A stretch of DNA of 64,000 nt, taken from Closterium sp. Naga37s-1 (lineage: Eukaryota > Streptophyta > Zygnematophyceae > Desmidiales > Closteriaceae). Shown here in pieces: positions 1-9,877 of this stretch. The stretch's first letter is position 1. Every line of letters starts with the position of its first letter. The stretch lies in contig CANJKZ010001237.1 in NCBI GenBank assembly GCA_947471745.1, positions 2,090,001-2,154,000 on the forward strand. The letters run 5' to 3'. The notes under the pieces were generated by a model. The model did no database searches. It saw nothing but the letters and a program-made list of their open reading frames with translations, and had not been told where the DNA came from. A program made the translations under genes and the position numbers.

Positions 1-540
1 TGCTCCTGAATTCGACTGATCAGGTCTGACTTTACTCCGCTCATCCTCAAAGAATGATGTCTCAGATAAGCCTTGCACAGCTCAACGGTCAGTTTGCTCC
101 AGTCTCCCGCTGTCAACAGAACCAACAGATGGTCAGAGCAACAGAAAGCTAGAATGTGATAAAAAGCAAGACCGATTGTAAACTACTCGCGAAATCTTAT
201 CAACAATGGGATACGGAGCTAAGAAAACAATATCTAACTCACCTTGAATCAGCAATAAAGATTTGTCGTAAGCACTGGAAGACGAAGAGCATGTATCATC
301 AGTGGTATCGTCGCCAGTCTTCTTCCTCGAACTCTTGGCGCTAACAGGCTTTGAGATTTTGCTTTTCGATGTTGTCTTGATTTCCGACTCGTTGTCTGAA
401 AGCGTTTCGGCGTCATCCACCTCCCAGCAGCTATCATCACTGTCACTGTCGCTGCTGCTTTCGCTGCCATTGTCGCTGGCTGTTTCACTCTCATCGTCAA
501 TAAGCAAAATAGACTCTGATTTTGACTCTTCATCTGTCAT
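1..540 (-). CDS. SAP-domain protein, 5' part only (runs off left edge)
   Basis: Two exons are visible. Exon 1 runs from the ATG at 540 down to 243 and encodes a very acidic, Ser/Asp-rich N-terminus ending in SLLLIQ. It stops at a good donor (GTGAGT, 242-237) in phase 1. Exon 2 starts at 109 after an AG acceptor and continues past base 1; it reads AGDWSKLTVELCKAYLRHH, then a loop, then LISRIQEH, which is a SAP fold (two short helices that bind scaffold/matrix DNA). The complete neighbour at 2590 has the same exon 1 ending, splice phase and SAP exon, so these are paralogues in head-to-head orientation. By analogy with the neighbour, the missing part should hold the plant domain that follows SAP in proteins annotated as CCCH zinc finger 62-like. 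An upstream TTG-started reading is possible, but the ATG at 540 is preferred. The SAP assignment is firm; molecular function is inferred. Confidence 0.72.
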
Positions 541-1174
541 TGTACTGTCAATTGTCAACGCTGTCTGGTGGGACCACGCTGAGCTATTTTACCACTCGTG
601 CACGCCGGGAAAACCTACTGACTTTTAACTCGCAAACTAAGTGTGCCACCTGGACCGTGATTAAATAGTAAAATTCAAAGCTAGGGGCAAACGTGATATC
701 TCCTTTACGCTATGCGCTGAGAAACTGATACACAGTTTTCCTCCGTGACATTGAACTGTGAAGTCAAGATAAGGCTAAGCAGCAGCTGAAGGCAAGCCGG
801 AATTAGAATCTTTATGCTGTGCAATCCCAAGACTGAATGGCACTTGGGATGGATTGTGAGGCAAAATGTGAGCCGTTGCTCCTGAGGATGGTCTGGTCAG
901 CCACGGTAAATCATACATCTCATGAATCACATGGATCATGATTCATGACATTATCCATGATGATCCCTTTCCATTGACCCCATTCCGTGGACCAGTGACC
1001 ATGGCCCATGCGGCACCATGCTAAAAAACCTTTCTGAAACGACCCAGGGTTGTGTCTGCTGTCAGAGCTGATGGTTGAGGAGCAGATTGACGGTGCGGAT
1101 GGCATGGAAAGGCGTGACGCGAAATCTAGGCAGTTGGTTCGCTCCAGCCACGCACAAGCCCAAGCCATCTCCTC

Positions 1175-2109
1175 GGCAAAATTGCGCGACGCGCCGGCGC
1201 GCGAACTTCTCTCAATCCCATCGACCAAGCTCGCACTACAGGTAGGGCGACCGAACCTCGTCCAAATGGATCGACCTACATGCGCTTCCACGTTATTTTC
1301 ATGCTGCAAACGAGTTTACCTCAACGTTACAGGTGCCATTTGGTTTTACGGCCAGAATCGCGGGATTACAGCTTGGGGTTTCGATCCTTTCATCAAAGAC
1401 AAATTTTGCGACGTGTTACATCACTTCAGTCTGGTCGCGCAGACAAGGCTTGTCTTATGCTGTTTTTTTTTGTCTGGTTTTTTATACGATGTAAAACGAA
1501 CCAAACCCCGTAGGGAGTCGGCACACTTTCAATGCATCAACCCTAAACGCCTTGAAAGTACCCGTGTTTAGGGTTGATCCCTCCCGAATTGCTCCACATT
1601 CAAGGCATTAACCCTAAACACCATGCTTCCCGTGTTTAGGGTTGATGCCTCCCGAATTGCGTTCCTGCCTTTAGGGGTTTGTTTGTTTGTTTTTTTTTTT
1701 CCAGCCCCCGCTTAGATTCAGAGCTCCGTAGATGTTTCAGAAAATCGCGATTAACACGCGGCAAAAAAAAGCATGTAGAAAAAAAGCGTGACACGCGCAC
1801 GAAACATTTTTGTGCCACCAGAAACAGACAAAACAACCGAAACTTGTAAGGTCACGGCAATGTAGCCACAATTGCGACCTTGTTTTTACGAAAACACGAA
1901 AACCACCTGGCAAACATTATCCCACTCGAAACAGTGACAATTAGAAGGACCACCAATTCTTACACATTTAATTGGCTGTCAATATCACGTCATGTAGATC
2001 ACATGTAGATCGATTCATTTGCGAGGGGTTCGGTCGCCCTACCTGCGGTGCGAGCTTGGTCGATAGGATTGAGAGAAGTTCGCGCGCCGGCGCGTCGCGC
2101 AATTTTGCC
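1175..2109. repeat. Foldback element: 108-bp inverted arms, 719-bp spacer
   Basis: Bases 1175-1282 match the reverse complement of 2002-2109 over 108 bp with roughly a dozen mismatches. The arms include a very GC-rich stretch that contains the palindrome GCGCCGGCGC. The spacer is AT-richer and holds no gene. This could be a foldback or MITE-like transposon, or a local inverted duplication. I see no clear target-site duplication. Confidence 0.7.
1537..1648. repeat. Paired telo-box hairpins
   Basis: TCAACCCTAAAC at 1537 is mirrored by GTTTAGGGTTGA ending at about 1577, a perfect 12-bp stem with a 17-base loop. A second, similar hairpin follows at 1609-1648, and both are followed by the same CTCCCGAATTGC-like tail. 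The stems contain the plant telomere motif TTTAGGG. Only single motifs are present, so this is not a telomere array. Confidence 0.65.
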
Positions 2110-2589
2110 CATCTCCTCCCATCCCATCCTGGTGGTGTCTCTGACAAGCGCGAACGCTTCAGGTTCGAAAAGGCGAGGGAAAAGGGAACAACTGTACAGT
2201 ACACGCATCCAATGTGCGTGATTCGTCTGTGCACTTGTCAGGCATTGCGCATTGAATCAAGCGTCGCGTCGCGATGTTGCGTCAGCTCGATTTCATCAGA
2301 TCTGCTCTGCAGCCTTTCCCCGCCAAAACACAAGTTCAACCCCCACCCCATTGTCTCGTAACAGGTAAGCCGCAGCAGCACCACAATGGATGTTGCTGCT
2401 TTGTTAGCTTCAGCACTTTCTTTCAGAGAAGACGACATGGCCCATATTTGGAGCTAGATATTCAATCCGCTATCACTGGTCACTAGTACTAGTTACAACG
2501 TTTCATTAATAGTACTCAGTTTCCGTTGCAAGTACTTGACAGGCTGTGCACTCTGAAATCTACGGCAGTACATCTGGTGAAAAAACATT

Positions 2590-5500
2590 ATGACGGTTAA
2601 CGCGCCTACCACCAGAAGCAGTAGCAGTAGCTGCAGCAGTGACGACAAGGCGACTTCCAATGTTAAGGCTACCGAAACGGGGAGTGGAGCGAGCTCGAGA
2701 AGCAACGCGTCGGAAGCCGCGAGCGTGCGGGCTCTGAGAAACAGAACGGTTCAAGCGGGACGCTCCACGTCCGACGTTTACGCCCAGGCGCTGTCATTGA
2801 TCCAAGGTACGCTTCATACTTCGCCCTTAGGTTGACTTTTGAGTCGACATAGAAGCATCCTCGATACAAGGTGCGCGCCGTAGATTGCTGTAGAGATCCG
2901 TTCAAAGCCTTTGCTGTTCAACCTGCGATCTATAACTCAAATCGTCACTGGTCAAATCCACAAATGTTGTAGTTTTCAAGTGTTGTTACGTCTCGCAATC
3001 AGCATGCACGTCAGGGCAAACCTCGTGTAAATAGTTGTAACGCGCAATCCTGTCATGTGCTCGTTGGGGTGGCAGCGGGCGAGTGGAGGCAGATGACCGT
3101 TGGGCAGTGCCAGGCGTACCTGCGGTTCCACCGCATGAGCCAAAGTCAGGCCGTAACGCGCAATCCCCACTGTTATCATATCTGCTCGTGTGCTTGGCAG
3201 CGGGTGAGTGGAGCGAGATGACCGTTGGGCAGTGCCAGGCGTACCTGCGGTTCCACCGCCTGCGAGTGAGCGGCGCCAAGCCCGTCCTCGTCAGCCGCAT
3301 TCAGGAGCACGTCGAGTGAGTTTGTTCGCGTTATAAGCTGATTCTACCTCCGCCACCCCACTTCCCCCTCCCCTCTCTCCGTCCTCCCCCTTTCCACCGA
3401 ACCAAACACACTCTGGCGAAGAGCCATATTCAGTGTGTGGATTTTCCGATGTTTTTGCCTTTCAAGATTCGCACGAAAATATTCTAATGCATTCGTACGA
3501 CCATGCTTGCTGTATGCTGAAGCAGTGAACGCTTTCACTGTGACTGGAAATGCCAGCTGTGTCCATTTCTGTCTCGCCTCGCCGTTTCTGTCTTTTTTTA
3601 TCAGGATCAACGATGTCGCGTCAGCCATGCGCAAGTACCCGCCCGAATCCTTCTCCATCCACTGCAAAGGTACGTACCACTTCTACCCCCCTCGCCCTCT
3701 CACCCCCTCGCCCCCTCGCCCTATCACCCTCTCGCCCCCTCGCCCTCTCACCCCCTCGCCCTCTCACCCCCTCGCCCTCTCACCCACTCGCCCTCTCGCC
3801 CCTTCGCCCTCTCTCACCCTCGCCCTTTCGCTCCCTGCGCCCGCAACCCCGCGTGATTCTTGAGTCAACTCTGGCCGCCCACCCCTCCCTTTAATCCCTT
3901 CCTCCCAACCGCATTCATGCAGATGGTACTAGCATCTCTTGCTTTACTCTAGTACAGCACTCGAAAGAGCTTTGAGACGCCTAGACATCCGAAGTGGCTC
4001 ATAGATCGCACCTTGTAGAAATCCAAAGTGGCTCACAGATCGCACCTTGTAGACCATACACCGCACAGTAAAGCACTCGATGGCGAACCGGGTAAACTTC
4101 CGGATGATAAAAGGGAGTTTTTGAGACGTCTTAAAAGCTCCCTTTTATCACGTGTAGAGCATACACCGCACAGTTAAGCACTCTGATGGCGAACCAGGTA
4201 AACTTTCGGTTTGAGCCTTTTCTTCTTAAGACACTCATTTCCCCTATGTGCCTTTTGTTTTTATGCTCCTCTGTCGAATGTCCACGCAGGCGACGTGTGC
4301 AGGAACGACGTGGTGCTCTTCAAGCAGTGCCTCTTCAAAGGGTGAGACTTGTTTGAGTCGACTCATAATCCGCGGGCAATGAGTCGAGTTTAGAGTCGAC
4401 TCAAAACTCGTGGTGCTCTTCAAGCAGTGCCTGTTCAAAGGGTGAGACTGAGACCCCCTTTCCGCTTCGTTCCAAAACCGATTGTTTTCCCGCCTAATTT
4501 CAAGTGCCTGACTCACCGTTCTAGGCCGCGTTTGCATTGCGCGAAATGGTGCACGCAGGCACAAGAAGAACTGTCCGGGATGTCTGCAAGTGGCGGGGCG
4601 AGTGATCATCGAGAGCTACGGCGAATTGAAGCAGCAGCACACCTTCACTGTAAGCACGTTCGCGTCTATCAAGAGTGAACTTATGGTAAAAATAGCAGTG
4701 ATCACGTGCTTGTATATAGTGATTGCGGTTTGCTAGGTGTTGTTGAGGCTCGTGCAGGTACTAGAGCCTCAGTAGAACTTTAATATGTCAATATTAAATT
4801 TGGTTTTATATATATATATATATATATTTTATCTGATATTTGAATTTCAATCGCAGGTGGAATTGCTCTGGAGCTCGGGCTTGCAGCCTTTGCCGCCACT
4901 CAAGCAGCACATGCTGAAGGGGAGAAAGCTGTACGGGTTTTCAACGCACCGCCAGGTGAGCTCACCTTTTGAGACGCCATATTTGGCAAATCTCAAGAAA
5001 CTTGCAACGTGGGAGCTCAATCAAATGTGACGCGTTAGCATAACGGCTGTAGCTCTTTCCTCTATGCTCTTAGCCTTGGACCAATGAGTCGCAGTGCTGG
5101 TTGAAAAGAACACGAGAGGAGATGCGGCCTGCAGTGTTCGCAATGTGCGCGAGGCCCTTTTCCTTGATGGTTCCTCGTTCCCTGTTCTTCCCTTTGCCAT
5201 GAGGGCAGCCTTGGAGCAACGAGGCTCGGAGAGGGGGGCTGTCCTGGAAGAGAAGCACGCGAGGGGAGGCGCATCTCGCAGTGTTTGCAGCGTGCGCAAG
5301 GAGATTGCTCTGGTGGCGCGGCGTGCAGCTTCCTTAATGGTTCCTCGTTCTCTGTTCTCCCCTGCCCTTTTACAGCCTTGGCCCAACGAGGCGGAGAGAG
5401 TTGCAGTGCTGGCTGAAAAACACGCGAGAGGAGGCGCGGCCCGCACCGTTCGGGACGTGCGCAAGGAGAGGGTTTGGGTGGAGAGGCGTGCAGCAGCACG

Positions 5501-7319
5501 GAAAGCAGCAGGCGAGGCAGCTGTGGAAGCTGCCGCGAAGGCGCCGCAAGGACTGGTGATAGGAGGGCTGGTGGGTGCGCGGCGTGGGAGGGAAGGGCGG
5601 GCAGTTGAGGTGCGTGAGGAACATGCAGTGGGGAATTTAGGTGCTGGAGAGAATGATGCAGCTGCAGGGAGAGTGGAACGGGCAGCTGAAGAGGAGAGAG
5701 CAGCTGAAGAGGCGAGAGCAGCTGAAGAGGAGAGAGCAGCTGAAGAGGAGAGAGCAGCTGAAGAGGCGAGAGCAGCTGAAGAGGAGAGAGCAGCTGAAGA
5801 GGAGAGAGCAGCTGAAGAGGCGAGAGCAGCTGAAGAGGAGAGAGCAGCTGAAGCAGCAGCAGCAGCTGAAGAGGCGAGAGCAGCTGAAGAGGCGAGAGCA
5901 GCTGAAGAGACGAGAGCAGCTGAAGCAGCAGCAGCAGCTGAAGAGGCGAGAGCAGCTGAAGAGGCGAGAGCAGCTGAAGAGGCGAGAGCAGCTGAAGAGG
6001 CGAGAGCAGCTGAAGCGGAGAGAGCGGCTGAAGCGGAGAGAGCGGCTGAAGCGGAGAGAGCGGCTGAAGCGGAGAGAGCGGCTGAAGCGGAGAGAGCGGC
6101 TGAAGCGGAGAGAGCGGCTGAAGCGGAGAGAGCGGCTGAAGCAGCAACAGCAGCGATGCAGCGGCTGGCGATACGAGGAGGAGTGGGTGGTGCAGCTGGG
6201 GTGACTGGGACCAAAGGTCGAGGCAGCCAAGCAAGAAAAGGAAAAAGTCTGCGAGAGCCTGCGACAAACAACGGGAATGAGAGGGAGGAGTGGGAGAGGG
6301 GGCGAGAGCCTGCGACAAACAAAACGCCCTTGCGCAGTCAGGCGGTGAACGTGAGTGCAGTGAGATGTGACTCAAGGGACAGGGAGATACTGAAGCGGGA
6401 GAGGGCACGCGTGGGGAATGAGAAAGGGGGGGGAGCTGATGCAGTGGCGGGGAATGGCAGTCGTGTGGAGTCAGGCGGGGGTGTGATGGGTGGGGGTGGT
6501 CCTGTGGAGGCGACTGTGCTGAAACACCACAACCAGCCAACGGGAGAGGTGAAGGGGGGGAGTCAGACCAGAGATAGAGGTGGAGGCAGAGACAGGGCCA
6601 GAACGCGAGACAGAGACAGAGAAACAGACATGGATAGAGACAGAGGCAGAGGCAAAGACCAGACGGAGATCCCGGACCCTTGCCTACCCAACCATCTCTG
6701 TCAGTGCAGAGCAGAGAAAGTGCAAGCTGGCATCCACCATGCGCTCCGCAAGGAGTGCGCCCGCATTGCAAGGCAAGCGGGCTTCGGTGTCCAGGTGGAC
6801 CCGACCCTTTACTTATCCGGCATTGAGCTGGACGGCTTGCACACGGATCTCGCCATCCGGCACCCAGACTCGGGGGCGGTGTGGCTGTGCTACATAACCG
6901 TCACCGACCCATTCTCCTCACCTCAAGACCCGACAGCAGGGCAGGCCGAAGGTTGGGACGCATCCGCAGCGGCACGGTCCGAGGAGCACAAGCACGGAAA
7001 CCGCGCGGGCCAGGTCGGATTCCTAGAAATGGAGGTGGAGATGTATGGGGGCTGCTCCCCCGGGGTGCTTGAATTTCTCCGCCTCTGCGCCAACCTTGGG
7101 GCCGAGCGGCGCTACAAAGCAGGGCGGGGTTTACGGGTAGCCGAGAAGCTCTACCACTCCTACCGGCAGTGCTTTTCTGTCGCACTGCAGCGCGCCCTGG
7201 CAGACGCGCTCATGGGTAAGAGCTTGTCGGGCTTTGACGCCGGGGCAGCTTCTACACACTACCAGGAGGAGCCTCTTAGCCTCGGAGATCTCATGCATGT
7301 GATTGAGCCGTGGCATTAG
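2590..7319 (+). CDS. SAP-domain protein (CCCH zinc finger 62-like family) with retroelement-type C-terminal domain
   Basis: The supported exons are 2590-2806, 3201-3315, 3605-3669, 4290-4341, 4559-4649, 4857-4955 and 5376-7319. All have GT/AG borders and consistent phases, and the total is 861 codons including stop. Residues about 1-72 are Ser-rich. A SAP domain (MTVGQCQAYLRFHRLRVSG...) lies near residues 78-110. Then come motifs I remember from plant proteins annotated as CCCH zinc finger 62-like: SFSIHCKGDVC, VVLFKQCLF, ESYGELKQQHTFTVELLWSS, LKGRKLYGF and the PWPNEAER...KHARG...VRKER block. No CCCH finger is visible. Residues about 314-471 are an Ala/Glu/Arg repeat, probably a long charged helix. 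Residues about 651-860 (CQC knuckle, HHALRKECARIARQAGF, LCYITVTDP, EEHKHG, MEVEMYGG) resemble the endonuclease-like tail of retroelement polyproteins. A nuclear, nucleic-acid-binding role is inferred. The start is the first ATG of an exon matching the paralogue at the left edge. Introns contain decayed exon copies. Confidence 0.75.
3071..3259 (+). repeat. Partial tandem copy of the SAP exon
   Basis: Bases 3071-3134 repeat 3196-3259 (offset 125 bp), including the AG acceptor and the first half of the SAP exon. Only the downstream copy continues through the whole domain to a donor site, so the upstream copy is taken as an intronic pseudo-exon. The bases just upstream of each copy (CGTAACGCGCAATCC-like) also match, showing that intron sequence was duplicated along with the exon. 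Confidence 0.8.
3682..3838 (+). repeat. C/T-rich microsatellite in intron
   Basis: A run of repeated CCCCTCGCC / CCCTCTCAC words follows the donor at 3670. It lies wholly inside an intron of the SAP gene; the Pro/Ser-rich frames across it are artefacts. Confidence 0.85.
4051..4210 (+). repeat. Intronic direct repeat, offset about 106 bp
   Basis: A segment of about 50 bp around CATACACCGCACAG at 4052 recurs at about 4158 with few changes (GATGGCGAACC and GGTAAACTT in both). Between them ATAAAAGGGAG and its reverse complement CTCCCTTTTAT form a hairpin. All of it is inside the intron before the exon at 4290. Confidence 0.75.
4311..4449 (+). repeat. Tandem copy of the end of exon 4 with its donor
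   Basis: Bases 4311-4349 and 4411-4449 are nearly identical 39-bp copies exactly 100 bp apart. Each covers VLFKQCLFK and a GTGAGA donor. The first is joined to a proper acceptor at 4289 and is used in the gene model. The second lacks one and is probably a pseudo-exon or an alternative donor. Confidence 0.8.
4808..4828 (+). repeat. AT dinucleotide microsatellite
   Basis: A short (TA)n run in the intron before the exon at 4857. Confidence 0.85.
5074..5500 (+). repeat. Triplicated start of the last exon of the SAP gene
   Basis: Three tandem versions of the same exon head begin at 5074, 5209 and 5376, each directly after an AG. Each encodes a variant of PW-x-NE, then VEKN/EEKHARGG, then VRNVR/VRKE. 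The intervening intron piece (ATGGTTCCTCGTTC...) is duplicated as well. Copy 1 has lost a single continuous frame and copy 2 has diverged; copy 3 fits the family best and continues into the long final exon. Copies 1 and 2 are therefore called intronic pseudo-exons, although alternative use of copy 2 cannot be excluded. Confidence 0.78.
5683..6147 (+). repeat. 18-bp in-frame coding repeat (Arg-Ala-Ala-Glu type)
   Basis: About 26 tandem 18-bp units encode six residues each, variants of ERAAEE and ARAAEE, with the last seven or so homogenised to ERAAEA. The unit length is a multiple of three, so expansion keeps the frame. Long open frames on the other strand and in other frames across this block are shadows. 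Confidence 0.9.
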
Positions 7320-8597
7320 CTGCTGTAGTCAGTTCACCTTTGCTTTTATAACTGAATTCCTAGTGTGCTGTATCGACCACGTATTCTAATAATGGAAAGT
7401 TCGGGACAGAGAGAGACAGAGACAGAGAGAGACAGGGACATGAACAAGAACAGGGACAAGGACAGAGACAGAGACAGGGAAAGAGGCAACAAGGATGACA
7501 GGTTACATGTAGGTAGAGGCGGAAGAGGCGAGAGAGATGAGAAGGGCCTCAATTATTAGTGCGAACGATATCTGATCTGTCATGTGACTCTTATGGAATT
7601 ATGGGAACCATCTAAAGAACAAAAAAGTTCTTTACACGTTGCAAAACCAGTAACGATTTATTTCCTACATTGCTGGACGAATGTTTTATGTATTCTTAAT
7701 CTAACGTATGGTCAGTTATCATTAGGTTGTTTCTACTTTCACATAAATACATCCCCGTCTATCACAATCGACAAGCTCCATCTTGTACGCGTTTGCATCT
7801 CACCAGCACCACCTCACTTCCCATCCCACCCAACCCATACGGTCCACGAAGGTGTCACACCCATACTCCTCCATTCAGCTGCTTTTCAATTCAAACCAAC
7901 CTGGGCAGCTGGACGCAACGCGGCTCGGCGGAAGCAGTAACTCCCCACAGGCTCACTTTTCGCCGTTCAGAAATGCACGGTAGACCCTTGAACCACGCTC
8001 AACCCCGATAATATTCTTCCGTTGCCACCTACGAATGCAGTGCAGAAGAGACAGCAGCAGCAGCAGAAGGCTCAAAATCTCGAAGGCCCAGCACGTACAT
8101 AAGGGCGTGGAACATTGTAACGACCACGCCAAATGGTCGGATGTATGGTTGTTTCTGGCGATTGCGAAGAAGTTAGGGAAACCGCATTGACTGGCACGCA
8201 TATTAGTCACCCTGACTTGACCTAAAATCAGTGGTATCTCCCGTAAGTTTCTAGGGGTCTCTACCCACACTATCCATTAAAAGGGAACAATATTTTACTT
8301 CCAGTAATTACCCCGGAATGTTTTTGACTCATTTCCGCTCCCCCAAACATCCCACACCGCTTTCGAATGCTTAAAGTCGAATTTAAATGTTTCTAATTAT
8401 TGGGGGTGGTTTTTAGTGGGTGCCCTACGTTCTGGCGAACAGAATCACATAGAAATCTCGCAACCTTCGCATCTCTGTTACAACCTTCGCTTTCGCCTGA
8501 CGCAAACATATGGGCAACCATTTGACATGGTCGTTACAATGTTCCACGCCCTAAAGGGACCACACGATATCCATGCTATATCTTTCTTCCTTATCGA
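7320..8597. other. Gene-free stretch with GA-rich microsatellite and foldback
   Basis: After the SAP gene stop there is a (GACAGA)n-like purine-rich tract at about 7395-7500. The frame through it is low-complexity Arg/Asp/Glu and not convincing as a gene. An inverted repeat has arms at 8103-8139 and 8515-8551 (about 37 bp, a few mismatches, 375-bp spacer), a MITE or foldback candidate. I see no other coding signal. Confidence 0.55.
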
Positions 8598-8739
8598 TTC
8601 TTCGTTTCGCGATCAGGTCAAGTGACTTAGCCCTCAATTCCAGCTCCTCCAGCATCGCAAAGGCCGCATTCTCAACTCCGTGAAGCTCACCGTCAGATTT
8701 CACCATCCAATCCGACGTTTGACTTTCTTTCAGCTTAGC

Positions 8740-9084
8740 ATGGCTCACTGGAAGCGATCTGTTCTTTGCCTCGTCCTCGTCCTCGCGCTATGCACGAGCG
8801 GTGCTCTCGCGGCGAAGAAGAAACGGTCGAAATCGAAATCGTCGAGCGCCGCCATCAAGATGCCGAGCATCGACAAGCTGCAGTTCGAAATGGACGAGGC
8901 GAACAAGCGAGTGGCGGAGGCCGCTGGCGAAATGGACCAGGCGAAGAAAATCGTTGACGAAGCCGTGCATGCGAAGAGACAGGCGGACCAGGAGGTGCGG
9001 AGACAGAATGAGCGATTGGCGGAAGCGATTGCGGAAGCGGAAAGGGCAGAGGCGGAAGCCAGAGCGGCTGGATACGTTTTTTAG
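8740..9084 (+). CDS. Small secreted/ER coiled-coil protein, copy 1
   Basis: This is a 114-residue product. The start chosen is the ATG at 8740 because it opens a classic signal peptide: MAHWKRS, then a Leu/Val-rich core, then a CTSGALA/A cleavage region. An upstream in-frame reading exists but would place untranslated-looking sequence before the signal. After the signal come a Lys/Ser-rich stretch (KKKRSKSKSSS) and then about 70 residues of heptad-rich Glu/Ala/Lys/Arg helix, a probable coiled coil. No transmembrane segment or enzyme motif is present. The architecture is reminiscent of plant ER coiled-coil proteins, but the frame ends at 9084 right after the helix, so it may be the 5' portion of a once longer gene. 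Function unknown. Confidence 0.6.
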   Translation: MAHWKRSVLCLVLVLALCTSGALAAKKKRSKSKSSSAAIKMPSIDKLQFEMDEANKRVAEAAGEMDQAKKIVDEAVHAKRQADQEVRRQNERLAEAIAEAERAEAEARAAGYVF

Positions 9085-9308
9085 GGCAAAGCGCTGAGAG
9101 ATGCGTGCGGACGTATCCAAGCCTCTCGCCGCTCAGCCTCTCGCCGCTCAGCCTCGCGCGGCAAGATTCTTCGTTTCGCGATCAGGTCAAGTGACTTAGC
9201 CCTCAATTCCAGCTCCTCCAGCATCGCAAAGGCCGCATTCTCAACTCCGTGAAGCTCACCGTCAGATTTCACCATCCAATCCGACGTTTGACTTTCTTTC
9301 AGCTTAGC

Positions 9309-9653
9309 ATGGCTCACTGGAAGCGATCTGTTCTTTGCCTCGTCCTCGTCCTCGCGCTATGCACGAGCGGTGCTCTCGCGGCGAAGAAGAAACGGTCGAA
9401 ATCGAAATCGTCGAGCGCCGCCATCAAGATGCCGAGCATCGACAAGCTGCAGTTCGAAATGGACGAGGCGAACAAGCGAGTGGCGGAGGCCGCTGGCGAA
9501 ATGGACCAGGCGAAGAAAATCGTTGACGAAGCCGTGCATGCGAAGAGACAGGCGGACCAGGAGGTGCGGAGACAGAATGAGCGATTGGCGGAAGCGATTG
9601 CGGAAGCGGAAAGGGCAGAGGCGGAAGCCAGAGCGGCTGGATACGTTTTTTAG
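9309..9653 (+). CDS. Small secreted/ER coiled-coil protein, copy 2
   Basis: The same 114-residue frame as at 8740, shifted by exactly 569 bp, with no residue difference visible. It has its own copy of the 140 bp preceding the ATG, so if the first copy has a promoter in that segment this one does too. Dosage amplification or an assembly duplicate are the two readings. Confidence 0.58.
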   Translation: MAHWKRSVLCLVLVLALCTSGALAAKKKRSKSKSSSAAIKMPSIDKLQFEMDEANKRVAEAAGEMDQAKKIVDEAVHAKRQADQEVRRQNERLAEAIAEAERAEAEARAAGYVF

Positions 9654-9877
9654 GGCAAAGCGCTGAGAGATGCGTGCGGACGTATCCAAGCCTCTCGCCG
9701 CTCAGCCTCTCGCCGCTCAGCCTCGCGCGGCAAGATTCTTCGTTTCGCGATCAGGTCAAGTGACTTAGCCCTCAATTCCAGCTCCTCCAGCATCGCAAAG
9801 GCCGCATTCTCAACTCCGTGAAGCTCACCGTCAGATTTCACCATCCAATCCGACGTTTGACTTTCTTTCAGCTTAGC

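Larger units (their letters stand above)
541..2589. promoter_or_regulatory. Shared intergenic region between divergent SAP genes
   Basis: About 2 kb separate the two divergent start codons, so this stretch must hold both promoters. I see no convincing protein-coding gene in it. It contains a long inverted repeat (1175-1282 with 2002-2109) and two hairpins built on telo-box motifs (1537-1577 and 1609-1648). Telo-boxes are known promoter elements of plant growth and ribosomal genes, so a regulatory role is possible but unproven. Several ATG-rich frames here are short and overlap the inverted repeat. Confidence 0.5.

Noticed and set aside
1537-1648. Interstitial telomere repeat
   Set aside because: Only single TTTAGGG motifs within hairpins, no tandem array.
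5021-6771. Long minus-strand frames (433 and 569 residues) and Lys/Arg/Glu plus-strand frame over the 18-bp repeat
   Set aside because: Shadows of the in-frame repeat of the SAP gene; pure low complexity.
7365-7559. 64-residue Arg/Asp/Glu-rich protein
   Set aside because: Lies on a GACAGA microsatellite after the SAP gene; no domain.
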